Positions 55,311 through 63,410 of a stretch of DNA of 64,000 bases are shown here, piece by piece; positions within the stretch are counted from its first letter, which is position 1, and each line of letters opens with the position of its first letter. The stretch spans positions 1-64,000 of the forward strand of contig NZ_RYDV01000008.1 of NCBI RefSeq assembly GCF_003971065.1. The letters are read 5' to 3'. A program made the translations under genes and the position numbers. Origin of the DNA: Candidimonas sp. SYP-B2681. Its GTDB lineage: Bacteria; Pseudomonadota; Gammaproteobacteria; Burkholderiales; Burkholderiaceae_B. The notes beneath the pieces were generated by a model, which was not told the origin of the DNA, did not search any database, and saw nothing but the letters and a program-made list of their open reading frames with translations.

Positions 55311-56011
55311 TGCTCGAAGTCAGGAATATCCACGTTTATTATGGGTTAAGCCATGTCATTCAAGACGTTTCCCTACATGTCGAGCGCGGTGAGCTCGTTT
55401 GCTTGCTAGGGCGTAATGGCGCTGGCAAATCCACTACGCTCAAGAGCATTCTTGGCCTTGCGCCAGCGAGGCAAGGCCATATCGTCTTCGAAGGGGAAGA
55501 TATCACTGCCGAGCCTACTTACTGTATTGCCGACAAAGGTATTTGCCTCGTTCCGGAGCAGCGCGGTATTTTTCGGCTGCTTACCGTCGAAGAGAACCTC
55601 AAGCTGGGTCAGAAGAAGCAATCGCGCTGGTCCTTGGAGGATATTTATGCGATTTTTCCGCGACTTTACGAGCGCCGCCGCAATGGGGGCGGGCAATTGT
55701 CCGGAGGCGAGCAGCAGATGCTGGCCATTGGCCGCGCTTTACTTAACTCTCCAAAGCTTCTGATACTTGATGAACCGGTAGAAGGTTTGGCTCCTGTCAT
55801 TGTCGAAGAAATCGTCGCGCAATTGAAATTGATTCGGCAATTCGGCATTGCCATTTTGCTGGTCGAACAGAATCTCGAGGTCTGCATGCAATTGGCAGAT
55901 CGCCATTACATATTGGAAAGCGGGCGTGTGGTTTACCAAAATGATAACGCGGCATTCTCCATTGATACGTATGCCAAGGATCAGTATCTTGGTGTTGGCG
56001 CCGCGACCTGA
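55310..56011 (+). CDS. livF: ABC transporter ATPase LivF
   Basis: A 233-residue ATPase with Walker A 'GRNGAGKST' (34-42), 'GLAPARQGHIVFEGEDIT', signature 'LSGGEQQMLAIGRAL', Walker B 'LLILDEPVEGLAP', and 'LLVEQNLEVCMQLADR'. The start is ATG 55310, overlapping the livG stop. It pairs with LivG. The M20 hydrolase gene starts 28 bases past its stop. Confidence 0.92.
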   Translation: MLEVRNIHVYYGLSHVIQDVSLHVERGELVCLLGRNGAGKSTTLKSILGLAPARQGHIVFEGEDITAEPTYCIADKGICLVPEQRGIFRLLTVEENLKLGQKKQSRWSLEDIYAIFPRLYERRRNGGGQLSGGEQQMLAIGRALLNSPKLLILDEPVEGLAPVIVEEIVAQLKLIRQFGIAILLVEQNLEVCMQLADRHYILESGRVVYQNDNAAFSIDTYAKDQYLGVGAAT

Positions 56012-56039
56012 ACGTTCTTCACAACTTGTGAGCTTAGCT

Positions 56040-57320
56040 ATGAATACTTCTTCAGCAGTTCTCTCTCGCCCAACCACTGCTTGTTCCGCTCGTATAAATG
56101 GGCGGCGCTTGTGGGACGCACTGATGTCGCTGGCCGGTATTGGGGCAACGCCAAAAGGTGGGGTCTGCCGGCTGGCGCTTTCCGACCTCGATAAGCAGGG
56201 CCGTGATCTTGTCGTGCAGTGGGCTGAAGACGCTAATTGCACGGTGCGAATTGATACGGTCGGCAATATATTTATGCGGCGTGCAGGACACGATAATAAT
56301 CTGCCACCCGTGATGACCGGCAGTCATATCGATACGCAACCGACCGGCGGAAAATTCGACGGCAATTATGGCGTTTTAGCTGGCCTGGAAGTGATCCGTA
56401 CTCTTAACGATCACAATATCCAGACCATAGCTCCGATTGAGGTCGTGGTCTGGACGAACGAAGAGGGGTCTCGTTTTGTCCCGGTCATGATGGGTTCCGG
56501 CGTGTTCGCAGGTGCATTTTCCCTTGAGCATGTATTGGCCCAGACGGACCGTGAAGGATATTCGGTCGGAAGCGAGTTGCAGCGAATCGGGTATGCCGGA
56601 TCGGCGCCATGTGCGCAGTTTCCAATCAATACCTATTTCGAAGCCCATATAGAACAAGGTCCCATCCTCGAAGCCACTGACACCACGATAGGCGTTGTCA
56701 CTGCTGCTTTGGGCCAGCGATGGTATGACGTGATCGTGACGGGCATGGAAGCCCATGCTGGGCCGACCCCGATGGAATTACGCAAAGATGCCTTGCTGGC
56801 TGCGTCAAGGCTGATTGAAACGGTGAATCGGATTGCGCTTGGTCATGCACCTCATGCGCGTGGAACGGTGGGCTGGATCGATGCGTTCCCGAATTCTCGC
56901 AATGTCATCCCCGGTACGGTCAAATTAAGCGTCGACTTGCGGGCAGCCAACGACGATGTGCTTAGCCTTATGGATGACGAGTTGAAAGCCGCCTGCGGCG
57001 CGTTGAATGACGCTGGCCAGGTAAGCGTTGCGCTTGAGCAAGTCGTGTACTTTCCACCGCAGCCTTTTCACAACGAACAAGTCGCTGCTGTGCGGGATGC
57101 GGCTGATCAGCTTGGGCTTTCTGGTATGGATATCGTGAGCGGGGCGGGTCACGACGCGGTATATCTGGCCCGAGTGGCTCCGACCGCCATGATCTTCATT
57201 CCATGCAAAGATGGCATCAGCCACAATGAGATCGAGGATGCAGCTCCAGAGCATATTGAAGCAGGGTGTAATGTGCTTTTGCTTGCCATGTTGACCCGGG
57301 CTGGAATCGCCCAAAGTTGA
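56040..57320 (+). CDS. M20-type N-carbamoyl amino acid hydrolase-like
   Basis: A 426-residue zinc hydrolase of the hydantoinase/carbamoylase branch of M20. Metal ligands: H96 in 'GSHIDTQPTGG', D107 in 'KFDGNYG', E141-E142 in 'NEEGSRF', and a late histidine in 'GAGHDA'. The dimerisation domain (about 210-330) has 'GMEAHAGPTPM'. It cleaves N-carbamoyl-L- or beta-amino acids (beta-ureidopropionase type) or related amides. ATG 56040 is the first suitable start. Directly after the transporter, so its substrate is probably the imported compound. The substrate cannot be told from sequence. Confidence 0.85.
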   Translation: MNTSSAVLSRPTTACSARINGRRLWDALMSLAGIGATPKGGVCRLALSDLDKQGRDLVVQWAEDANCTVRIDTVGNIFMRRAGHDNNLPPVMTGSHIDTQPTGGKFDGNYGVLAGLEVIRTLNDHNIQTIAPIEVVVWTNEEGSRFVPVMMGSGVFAGAFSLEHVLAQTDREGYSVGSELQRIGYAGSAPCAQFPINTYFEAHIEQGPILEATDTTIGVVTAALGQRWYDVIVTGMEAHAGPTPMELRKDALLAASRLIETVNRIALGHAPHARGTVGWIDAFPNSRNVIPGTVKLSVDLRAANDDVLSLMDDELKAACGALNDAGQVSVALEQVVYFPPQPFHNEQVAAVRDAADQLGLSGMDIVSGAGHDAVYLARVAPTAMIFIPCKDGISHNEIEDAAPEHIEAGCNVLLLAMLTRAGIAQS

Positions 57321-57333
57321 GCAGAGTCCAGTA

Positions 57334-58854
57334 ATGAAAATACTCATCGCACGTCTCAACCATGAAACTAATACGTTTTCACCTGTACCAACGCCCCTTT
57401 CGGCCTTTGGCATAGCAGGTCCTGATTACGGGTCTGCCGCCTATGATGCCAACGTGGGCGGCCGTACCGCCATGAGCGCATTCATTGATCTTGCAAAGGC
57501 AGCCCAGGCCGAAATCGTCACACCCTTGTCGGCGACCGCCAATCCCAGCGGACCGGTAGAAACCGCCGCTTACGACCAAATGTGCAGGCAGATTATCTCG
57601 GCCGCGCCGGGGTGCGACGCGCTCATGCTTGACCTGCATGGCGCCATGGTGACGGAGACTTCCGACGACGGCGAGGGAGATCTGCTCGAACACCTCAGAC
57701 GCCTGTGCCCTGATACGCCGATTGCCGTGGCACTGGATCTACACGGCAATGTGACCCAAAAGATGGTGGATAACTCCGATATCATCGTCAGCTTCAAAAC
57801 CTACCCGCATATTGACATGTATGAAACAGGCGAGCTTGCTGGCCGGATACTGTTTGAACGGCTGAAGGGCCAGCATAACGCGGTCATTGCATGGCAACGC
57901 TTGCCGCTGATGTCCCACACATTAAAGAGCTCGACGGCTTCTCCGGCCATGCAGCAGGCAGTCGACAAGGCAAAATTAATGGAAAACGAAGGGACGGTAC
58001 TTGCAGCGTCTGTGCTGGCGGGCTTTGCTCTGGCCGATATTCCCGCGCCCTGCCTTAGCGTTGTCGTCGTAGGGAAGGACAAGGCCAGCGCCCAACAGGC
58101 GGCCAATTCACTGGCCCGATCCATCTGGGACGTGCGCGACGGCTTTGTCTATCGTAGCGAGGCGCTAAGCGATTCGATTGCTCTGGCTCGTCATATGGCC
58201 GCCGCTCGCGTACTGGGGTCCGATGGCTGCGGCAATCCGAACGGGCCGATTCTATTGTTGGACCATAGCGATAATTGCATGTCGGGCGGCACATGCGACA
58301 CCATGGATGTCTTATCCGAAGCCATGAAGCAGGGCATTAGTAATATCGGTGTGGGCCCGATATGTGATCCCGAATCGGTAGAAGCCATGTTCAAGGCAGG
58401 CAAAGGTTCCACCATTACCCTGGCCTTGGGCAATAAGCGCAAGCTTGCCAGCCTCGGGGTAAATAAGACGCCTCTGACCCTTACCGGCCAAGTCCGGCAA
58501 TTAAGCGACGGAGAATATATTATTTCGGGTCCTACCTATTACGGCATGAAATGCAGTATGGGAAGGACCGCATTGCTGGCATGCGGCGATGTCGAAATAG
58601 TCGTTACGGAACGGACGCATGAGCCCTGGGATCTTGGTGTATTCACTTCTCTAGGCCTGAACCCTCATAGCAAACAATATTTATTACTTAAGTCGCGCAT
58701 GTATTGCCGGCCGGTGTTTTTTCCGATAGCCAAGGGCTTTGTGGAATGCGACAGCATAGGTGTCACCAGTTCAAATTATGATCTTTTTCCGTTCAAAAAA
58801 GTCATGCGTCCGGTCTATCCGTTGGACCTCGACGTTAACTGGCAAGTGCAGTAA
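57334..58854 (+). CDS. M81-family (MlrC-like) hydrolase
   Basis: A 506-residue protein. The opening 'MKILIARLNHETNTFSP' and 'DLHGAMVTE' are hallmarks of the M81/MlrC family, a zinc metalloenzyme first known from microcystin breakdown (MlrC cuts linearised microcystin). A DUF1485 N-terminal part and the MlrC C-terminal part ('LLLDHSDNCMSGGTCDTM') are both complete. Most members in such operons are thought to hydrolyse amide bonds of unknown compounds. It lies 14 bases after the M20 hydrolase, so the two probably act in sequence on one imported substrate. Confidence 0.82.
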   Translation: MKILIARLNHETNTFSPVPTPLSAFGIAGPDYGSAAYDANVGGRTAMSAFIDLAKAAQAEIVTPLSATANPSGPVETAAYDQMCRQIISAAPGCDALMLDLHGAMVTETSDDGEGDLLEHLRRLCPDTPIAVALDLHGNVTQKMVDNSDIIVSFKTYPHIDMYETGELAGRILFERLKGQHNAVIAWQRLPLMSHTLKSSTASPAMQQAVDKAKLMENEGTVLAASVLAGFALADIPAPCLSVVVVGKDKASAQQAANSLARSIWDVRDGFVYRSEALSDSIALARHMAAARVLGSDGCGNPNGPILLLDHSDNCMSGGTCDTMDVLSEAMKQGISNIGVGPICDPESVEAMFKAGKGSTITLALGNKRKLASLGVNKTPLTLTGQVRQLSDGEYIISGPTYYGMKCSMGRTALLACGDVEIVVTERTHEPWDLGVFTSLGLNPHSKQYLLLKSRMYCRPVFFPIAKGFVECDSIGVTSSNYDLFPFKKVMRPVYPLDLDVNWQVQ

Positions 58855-58869
58855 TTTTTGCATGGCGGC

Positions 58870-58899
58870 GCAGCGGTCCCGTTTGACGAGGACCGCTGC
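58870..58899. terminator. Hairpin between convergent genes
   Basis: GCAGCGGTCC and GGACCGCTGC form perfect 10-bp arms with a 10-base loop. It lies between the M81 stop (58854) and the folA stop (58915) and probably ends both transcripts, though no strong U run follows in either direction. Confidence 0.6.
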
Positions 58900-58914
58900 T
58901 CGCTCAAGTCCCGA

Positions 58915-59412
58915 TCAGAATCCGGCGCTGCGTTTATACACGACGAAATCAAAGTCATACCCGTTTTCGGCGGGCTGCGGAAGCCTTTCGGTTTCCTGCC
59001 ACGAGGTCGGATCGACAGGGGGGAAGAACGTGTCGCCGTCAATGTTGGCATGGACTTCCGTGGCGACGATTTCATCGGCGATCGGAAGGGCATGGGCGAA
59101 TATCTGTTCGCCGCCAATGACACAGATCCGTTCTGCCGTTTGGCAGGCGGCCAGGGCGGCTTCAAGATTGGGGTAAACCGTTGCGCCTTCAGCTTCGTAC
59201 AGGGGGTTGCGACTGACCACCAGATTGGGCCGGCCGGGCAAGGCCCGCCCCAGCGATTCCCAGGTATTGCGACCCATCACAATGGGTTGACCCAATGTCG
59301 TCCTCTTGAAATGAGCCAGATCAGATGGCAGGCGCCACGGCAGGGCGTTGTCGCGGCCTATGACGCGATTATCCGAGTACGCTACGACAAGCTGTATGGA
59401 AGGTTTGGGCAT
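58915..59412 (-). CDS. folA: Dihydrofolate reductase
   Basis: A 165-residue enzyme reducing dihydrofolate to tetrahydrofolate with NADPH. Seen: 'IQLVVAYSDNRVIGRDNALPWRLPSDLAHFKRTT', 'IVMGRNTWESLG', 'VVSRNP' and 'ICVIGGEQIFAHAL'. The length fits the family (about 160). In many relatives it sits next to thyA; here thyA is 1.6 kb away across an exporter gene. Confidence 0.96.
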   Translation of the reverse strand: MPKPSIQLVVAYSDNRVIGRDNALPWRLPSDLAHFKRTTLGQPIVMGRNTWESLGRALPGRPNLVVSRNPLYEAEGATVYPNLEAALAACQTAERICVIGGEQIFAHALPIADEIVATEVHANIDGDTFFPPVDPTSWQETERLPQPAENGYDFDFVVYKRSAGF

Positions 59413-59514
59413 GGTATTCAGGGGTACACCACGGTGGGTGCCTTATTGTGAGCTTTGGAATCGGGAAATTATACCGAGGCGCATACAATGCACTGTCCGT
59501 AATCTAAGAAAACC

Positions 59515-60705
59515 ATGACCGACACGACCTTCAGTTGGAAAAAGATCGCCATTCCCGCCTTTGGGCCTTCGGTGCTATTTGGCATTGGTAATGGGGCGAT
59601 ACTGCCCGTTATCGCACTTAGTGCGATAGACCTGCAGGCATCGATCGCCGTATCCGGCCTTATTGTGGCCCTTATCGGATTCGGCTCGTTGATCAGTAAT
59701 ATTCCGGCCGCCTTGATCACGGCAAGGTTCGGCGAGCGCAAGGCGTTGATCGGCGCCTCGACGCTTAGCGTACTGGCGCTGTTTCTTTGTCTCGCAGCGA
59801 CTCACCCGATGGTTCTGGCCCTGGGCGTATTGCTGATGGGTATGGCGACATCGGTCTTTTATCTCGCCCGACAGACCTACCTGATGGAGGCCGTACCTGT
59901 CCACATGCGGGCTCGGGCTTTCTCGACGCTGGGCGGAACCCAACGCATCGGGATGTTTATTGGGCCTTTCGCCGCCGCGGCGTTGATGCACTTTATGGGT
60001 TTGGCCGGCGCATACTGGATCGCGATCGTTGCCCTTACCGCGGCAGGTGCGCTTTCTTTCGCGCTGCCTGAGCTCCAGGCGGGAACGAAAGCCGGATCCG
60101 GCCCTGTGCTTCCTCCAAAAATGCTGGCGATTGCGCGCGGCCATTCCAATGTCTTGCTGACATTAGGCTTCGGCATCCTGCTTATCGGCGCGATGCGGGC
60201 GTCGCGCCAGATCGCCATACCCTTGTGGGCGGATAGCATTGGCCTGAGTCCGACCGTCACCGCGGTAGTGTTTGGTTTGGTGTCGGCCGTCGACATGCTG
60301 GTTTTTTACCCCGCCGGGAAAATCATGGATCACTATGGCAGGCTTTGGGTCGCTTTGCCGTGTTGCATTCTGCTGGGAATCTCGCTGCTGGCTATTCCGT
60401 TGACGAGCGGACTGACCGCTTTTGTATTGGTCAGCCTACTGATGGGCTTTGGCAACGGTATTGGCTCGGGCATTGTGATGACATTGGGGGCGGACGCCGC
60501 CCCGCCCATAGGCCGCACCCAATTTCTGGGCATATGGCGACTGATTGCCGACGTGGGAACGTGTGCCGGGCCCTTCTTGTTATCGGGGCTGACTGCGCTG
60601 ACTTCGTTGGGTATCGGGATCGCAATGACCGGCACGTTCGGTATTGTCGCAGCGGCGATCTTTTGGCGCTGGCTGCCCCATACGCGCCCGGCCCGGTCGA
60701 CCTAG
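59515..60705 (+). CDS. Major facilitator superfamily exporter
   Basis: A 396-residue, about twelve-helix membrane transporter. 'RFGERKALIGAS' is the MFS loop motif between helices 2 and 3, and 'GKIMDHYGRLWVAL' matches the corresponding loop in the second half. The overall pattern is that of drug or metabolite efflux. Specificity unknown. Divergent from folA (about 100 bases between starts). No regulator lies beside it. Confidence 0.83.
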   Translation: MTDTTFSWKKIAIPAFGPSVLFGIGNGAILPVIALSAIDLQASIAVSGLIVALIGFGSLISNIPAALITARFGERKALIGASTLSVLALFLCLAATHPMVLALGVLLMGMATSVFYLARQTYLMEAVPVHMRARAFSTLGGTQRIGMFIGPFAAAALMHFMGLAGAYWIAIVALTAAGALSFALPELQAGTKAGSGPVLPPKMLAIARGHSNVLLTLGFGILLIGAMRASRQIAIPLWADSIGLSPTVTAVVFGLVSAVDMLVFYPAGKIMDHYGRLWVALPCCILLGISLLAIPLTSGLTAFVLVSLLMGFGNGIGSGIVMTLGADAAPPIGRTQFLGIWRLIADVGTCAGPFLLSGLTALTSLGIGIAMTGTFGIVAAAIFWRWLPHTRPARST

Positions 60706-61008
60706 TTGCGGGAAATCTGAGGCTATGAACTGTCTATAAAAGTCTGGCCGATTCAGGCCGAGCCAGAGTCGCGTACGCACAGAGGTAGAATAAGGCTGCC
60801 CGTCGCTTCAATTTGCCAGATAACGCGCCTGGCGCGTAATACTGTAAGAAGTCGGCCCTGGGCGAAACCAAGCGCAGTGCTATACGAAGAGATTCTGGCG
60901 CTACATCGAGTGCTTGCCGGGAACGACGCTGAAAGTCGGCAAATGAATCTTCGCAAGATTAAACGGGTATAGCCTTGCGCGCCCAATGTAAAGAATCGAG
61001 TAAACCAC
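60706..61008. other. Intergenic region before thyA
   Basis: These 303 bases hold no gene. A short perfect hairpin ACGCGC/GCGCGT (60823-60837) lies in the middle, perhaps a terminator remnant. GC content falls across the region toward thyA. It may be the junction where the AT-rich thyA was introduced. Confidence 0.4.
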
Positions 61009-61842
61009 GTGAAACAATATCTTGAACTTTTGTCCGATATTCTGGAAAACGGTGTGCAAAAGGGTGACCGTACTGGAACCGGCACAACCTCTGTTTTTGG
61101 CAGACAGATGCGGCATGACCTCTCTAAAGGTTTTCCGCTACTTACGACCAAAAAGTTGCACTTCAAAAGCATTGCAAATGAACTGATTTGGTTCCTTAGT
61201 GGCAACACTAATGTCCGTTGGCTCAATGAAAATGGCGTGACCATTTGGAATGAGTGGGCAACAGAGGAAGGGGAATTGGGGCCCGTATATGGAAAGCAAT
61301 GGACAGCTTGGCCGACCAAGGAAGGTGGCACCATAAATCAGATTGACTACGTGGTCGATACGCTGAGAACTAACCCAAATAGCAGACGCATTCTCTTTCA
61401 TGGTTGGAACCCGGAATATTTGCCTGATGAATCCGTAAGCCCGAGGGAAAATGCCAAGCAAGGGCGGATGGCTCTGCCTCCTTGCCATTTGCTCTATCAA
61501 TTTTACGTGGCCAATAATAAATTATCTTCGCAACTCTATATTAGAAGCTCGGACAGCTTCCTCGGTCTGCCATACAACATAGCGTCGTTAGCGTTGCTAA
61601 CACACATGCTTGCCCAACAATGCAATCTTGTTGCACATGAAATTGTTGTGAGTATAGGGGACCTGCATGCGTACTCGAATCACATAAATCAGATTCAAAC
61701 TCAGCTGGGACGAGAGGTTCGAGAGCTGCCGCAACTGCTGATTAAGCGCAAACCAGACTCTATCTATGAGTATAAATTCGAAGATTTCGAGATTGTGGGC
61801 TACGACCCCCACACGTCTATACCTGCGCCTATAGCCGTGTGA
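61009..61842 (+). CDS. thyA: Thymidylate synthase, AT-rich
   Basis: A 277-residue thymidylate synthase that methylates dUMP using methylene-THF. Seen: '[20 protein letters not shown]', 'WGT'-type loop replaced by '[18 protein letters not shown]', catalytic Cys159 in 'PPCHLLYQF', '[15 protein letters not shown]' and '[11 protein letters not shown]'. The start is GTG 61009 with a weak ribosome site. It is clearly more AT-rich than folA and the exporter gene, and slightly longer than Escherichia coli ThyA (264). It looks like a transferred replacement of the native gene. Confidence 0.93.
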   Translation: MKQYLELLSDILENGVQKGDRTGTGTTSVFGRQMRHDLSKGFPLLTTKKLHFKSIANELIWFLSGNTNVRWLNENGVTIWNEWATEEGELGPVYGKQWTAWPTKEGGTINQIDYVVDTLRTNPNSRRILFHGWNPEYLPDESVSPRENAKQGRMALPPCHLLYQFYVANNKLSSQLYIRSSDSFLGLPYNIASLALLTHMLAQQCNLVAHEIVVSIGDLHAYSNHINQIQTQLGREVRELPQLLIKRKPDSIYEYKFEDFEIVGYDPHTSIPAPIAV

Positions 61843-61955
61843 ATAAAAAAAACGGCTGGAACTTGCGGTATAACGTGCTGCTCGCGTGTAGCAGTGTGAA
61901 AGCAAAGTTGGCCAAATTGTGTTGTCGTGCTGTGCTGCACAGTCAACTATTCCTC

Positions 61956-61990
61956 TTGACTGACAAATATAATTCCACTATTCTGGAATT
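61956..61990 (+). promoter_or_regulatory. arsR promoter with overlapping operator
   Basis: -35 TTGACT (61956-61961) and -10 TATTCT (61979-61984) are exactly 17 bases apart. The dyad AATTCCA/TGGAATT (arms 61971-61977 and 61984-61990, 6-base spacer) overlaps the -10 and ends one base before the arsR ATG. A repressor there would block polymerase. Transcription would begin at or next to the ATG, so the arsR message has little or no leader. Confidence 0.65.
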
Positions 61991-62317
61991 ATGGAATCAA
62001 AAGACGTTGTCCAAGCTTTAGCCGCTTTGGCTCACCCCCTACGCCTCGAAGTCTTTCGGGCGCTTGTAGTGGCGGGAGGGGAGGGGCTTACGCCGGGCGT
62101 TATTCAAGAAAGATTGGAGGTAGCACCTGCGACCTTGTCCTTCCACCTCAAGGAACTGGCTACCGCCGGTTTGGTGACGCAGGAGCGTGCAAGCCGCAAC
62201 CTCATTTATCGAGCCGAATACCGAAACATGAATGCGCTGCTTACTTATCTCACCGAAAACTGTTGCCAAGGCGCTGCCTGTGCGGTGGACGAGACCGCCG
62301 ACAGCTGCAAGAACTGA
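61991..62317 (+). CDS. arsR: ArsR-family arsenic-responsive repressor
   Basis: A 108-residue winged-helix repressor. The DNA-reading helix is 'VAPATLSFHLKELATAGLV' (44-62). The metal site is at the C-terminus: C91, C92, C97 and C106 ('NCCQGAAC', 'DSCKN'), the CC-x4-C type near the end of helix 5, rather than the classical ELCVCD loop. As(III) or Sb(III) binding would release it from DNA. No ribosome site is visible before the ATG, in line with a leaderless message. First gene of arsR-arsI-arsC-arsH. Confidence 0.9.
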   Translation: MESKDVVQALAALAHPLRLEVFRALVVAGGEGLTPGVIQERLEVAPATLSFHLKELATAGLVTQERASRNLIYRAEYRNMNALLTYLTENCCQGAACAVDETADSCKN

Positions 62318-62338
62318 CTGTATTTTCAGGAGCTCACC

Positions 62339-62815
62339 ATGAAACGATTTCACGTCCATGCACATGTAGGCGACTTGAAGGCGAGCATTGCCTTCTATTC
62401 GAAGCTCTTCGCCGCTCACCCCACTCGAGTCGAGGCAGACTATGCCAAGTGGATGCTCGAGGACCCTCGCATTAACTTCGCTATATCTACCCGGGGGAGC
62501 GCTACAGGCGTCGACCACCTCGGCTTCCAGACCGACGACGTAGAAGAGCTAGCCGAGTTGAAGGCCCGCGCTAAAGACGCCGACATGGTGCTTCTAGACC
62601 AAGGCGAGACCAGTTGCTGCTATGCGCGCGGTGAGAAGCACTGGGTCACTGACCCGCAAGGTATTGCTTGGGAACACTTCCATACGCTCGAAAACATTCC
62701 CGTATTCGGCCAGAGCGCCGAGCAGCGTAAGCCAGCAGCCCCTGCCTGTTGCGCTGCATCGACTCCAGGCAAGCCGAAGGGTACCGCCAGAGAATCCACC
62801 TCTGCCTGCTGCTAA
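62339..62815 (+). CDS. arsI: ArsI/CadI-type vicinal oxygen chelate metalloenzyme
   Basis: A 158-residue protein of the vicinal-oxygen-chelate fold. Metal ligands are expected in 'FHVHAHVGD' and 'VDHLGFQ' and 'WEHFHTL'. 'ETSCCYARGEKHWVTDPQG' carries the vicinal cysteine pair that binds trivalent organoarsenical. ArsI cleaves the C-As bond of methylarsonous acid to give As(III); CadI proteins are cadmium-induced relatives, so the arsenic role is taken from context. The C-terminal tail is long and has two more CC pairs ('PACCAAS', 'TSACC'). ATG follows AGGAG. It lies 21 bases after arsR. Confidence 0.85.
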   Translation: MKRFHVHAHVGDLKASIAFYSKLFAAHPTRVEADYAKWMLEDPRINFAISTRGSATGVDHLGFQTDDVEELAELKARAKDADMVLLDQGETSCCYARGEKHWVTDPQGIAWEHFHTLENIPVFGQSAEQRKPAAPACCAASTPGKPKGTARESTSACC

Positions 62816-62887
62816 AGGAGACCATGTTGGCTACCAAAACTTCCAACCATTGAGCACGAAATTACGGATATCGGCAGGAACTAGCCA

Positions 62888-63376
62888 ATGACTCTCAATA
62901 TTCTCATTCTTTGCACTCACAATTCGGCACGTAGCGTTCTTGCTGAAGGCATGTTTAACCACTGGGCTGGGGTACTCGGTAAAGACATACGCGCCTACAG
63001 CGCCGGTAGCACACCCAGTGGGCGCATCAATCCTCACGCGTTAGCGGCGTTGCAAGCCGCCGGGATAAGTACCGAGGGCTATCGTAGCAAGAGCTGGGAT
63101 GAATTCTTGGAAGATTCTGCGCCCGAAATGCACGTTGTCATCACGGTTTGCGACAACGCGGCTGCTGAGCAGTGTCCATATTGGCCGGGCGATCCGATAA
63201 CGGTTCATTGGGGATATCCCGACCCGTCTAACGTAGCTGAGGGGGAGAAGGCCACTGCATTTGACCTTACACGCCAGGCCATCGGTTACCGCGTACTGCA
63301 ATTACTCGCCTATCCGCTGACTGAGCTCGATAGTGCCGAGTTGCAAGCCCTACTCACCCGTATTTCTCAGAACTAG
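62888..63376 (+). CDS. arsC: Arsenate reductase ArsC (low-molecular-weight phosphatase type)
   Basis: A 162-residue enzyme reducing As(V) to As(III). The P-loop 'CTHNSARS' begins at C9 (CX5R, R15). Further cysteines C88 and C96 ('[15 protein letters not shown]') make the redox relay, and 'HWGYPDPS' holds the acid aspartate. It uses thioredoxin or glutaredoxin/mycothiol-like partners; which one is not clear. It is third in the ars operon, 72 bases after arsI. The As(III) made needs an exporter, which lies beyond or outside the window. Confidence 0.9.
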   Translation: MTLNILILCTHNSARSVLAEGMFNHWAGVLGKDIRAYSAGSTPSGRINPHALAALQAAGISTEGYRSKSWDEFLEDSAPEMHVVITVCDNAAAEQCPYWPGDPITVHWGYPDPSNVAEGEKATAFDLTRQAIGYRVLQLLAYPLTELDSAELQALLTRISQN

Positions 63377-63410
63377 TTCCCAATGCTCAATCTGCTACTT
63401 AAATATTCGT

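Noticed and set aside
61956-61973. TTGACT followed by TATAAT near arsR as one promoter
   Set aside because: Only six bases separate them, far too few; the correct partner of TTGACT is TATTCT at 61979-61984.
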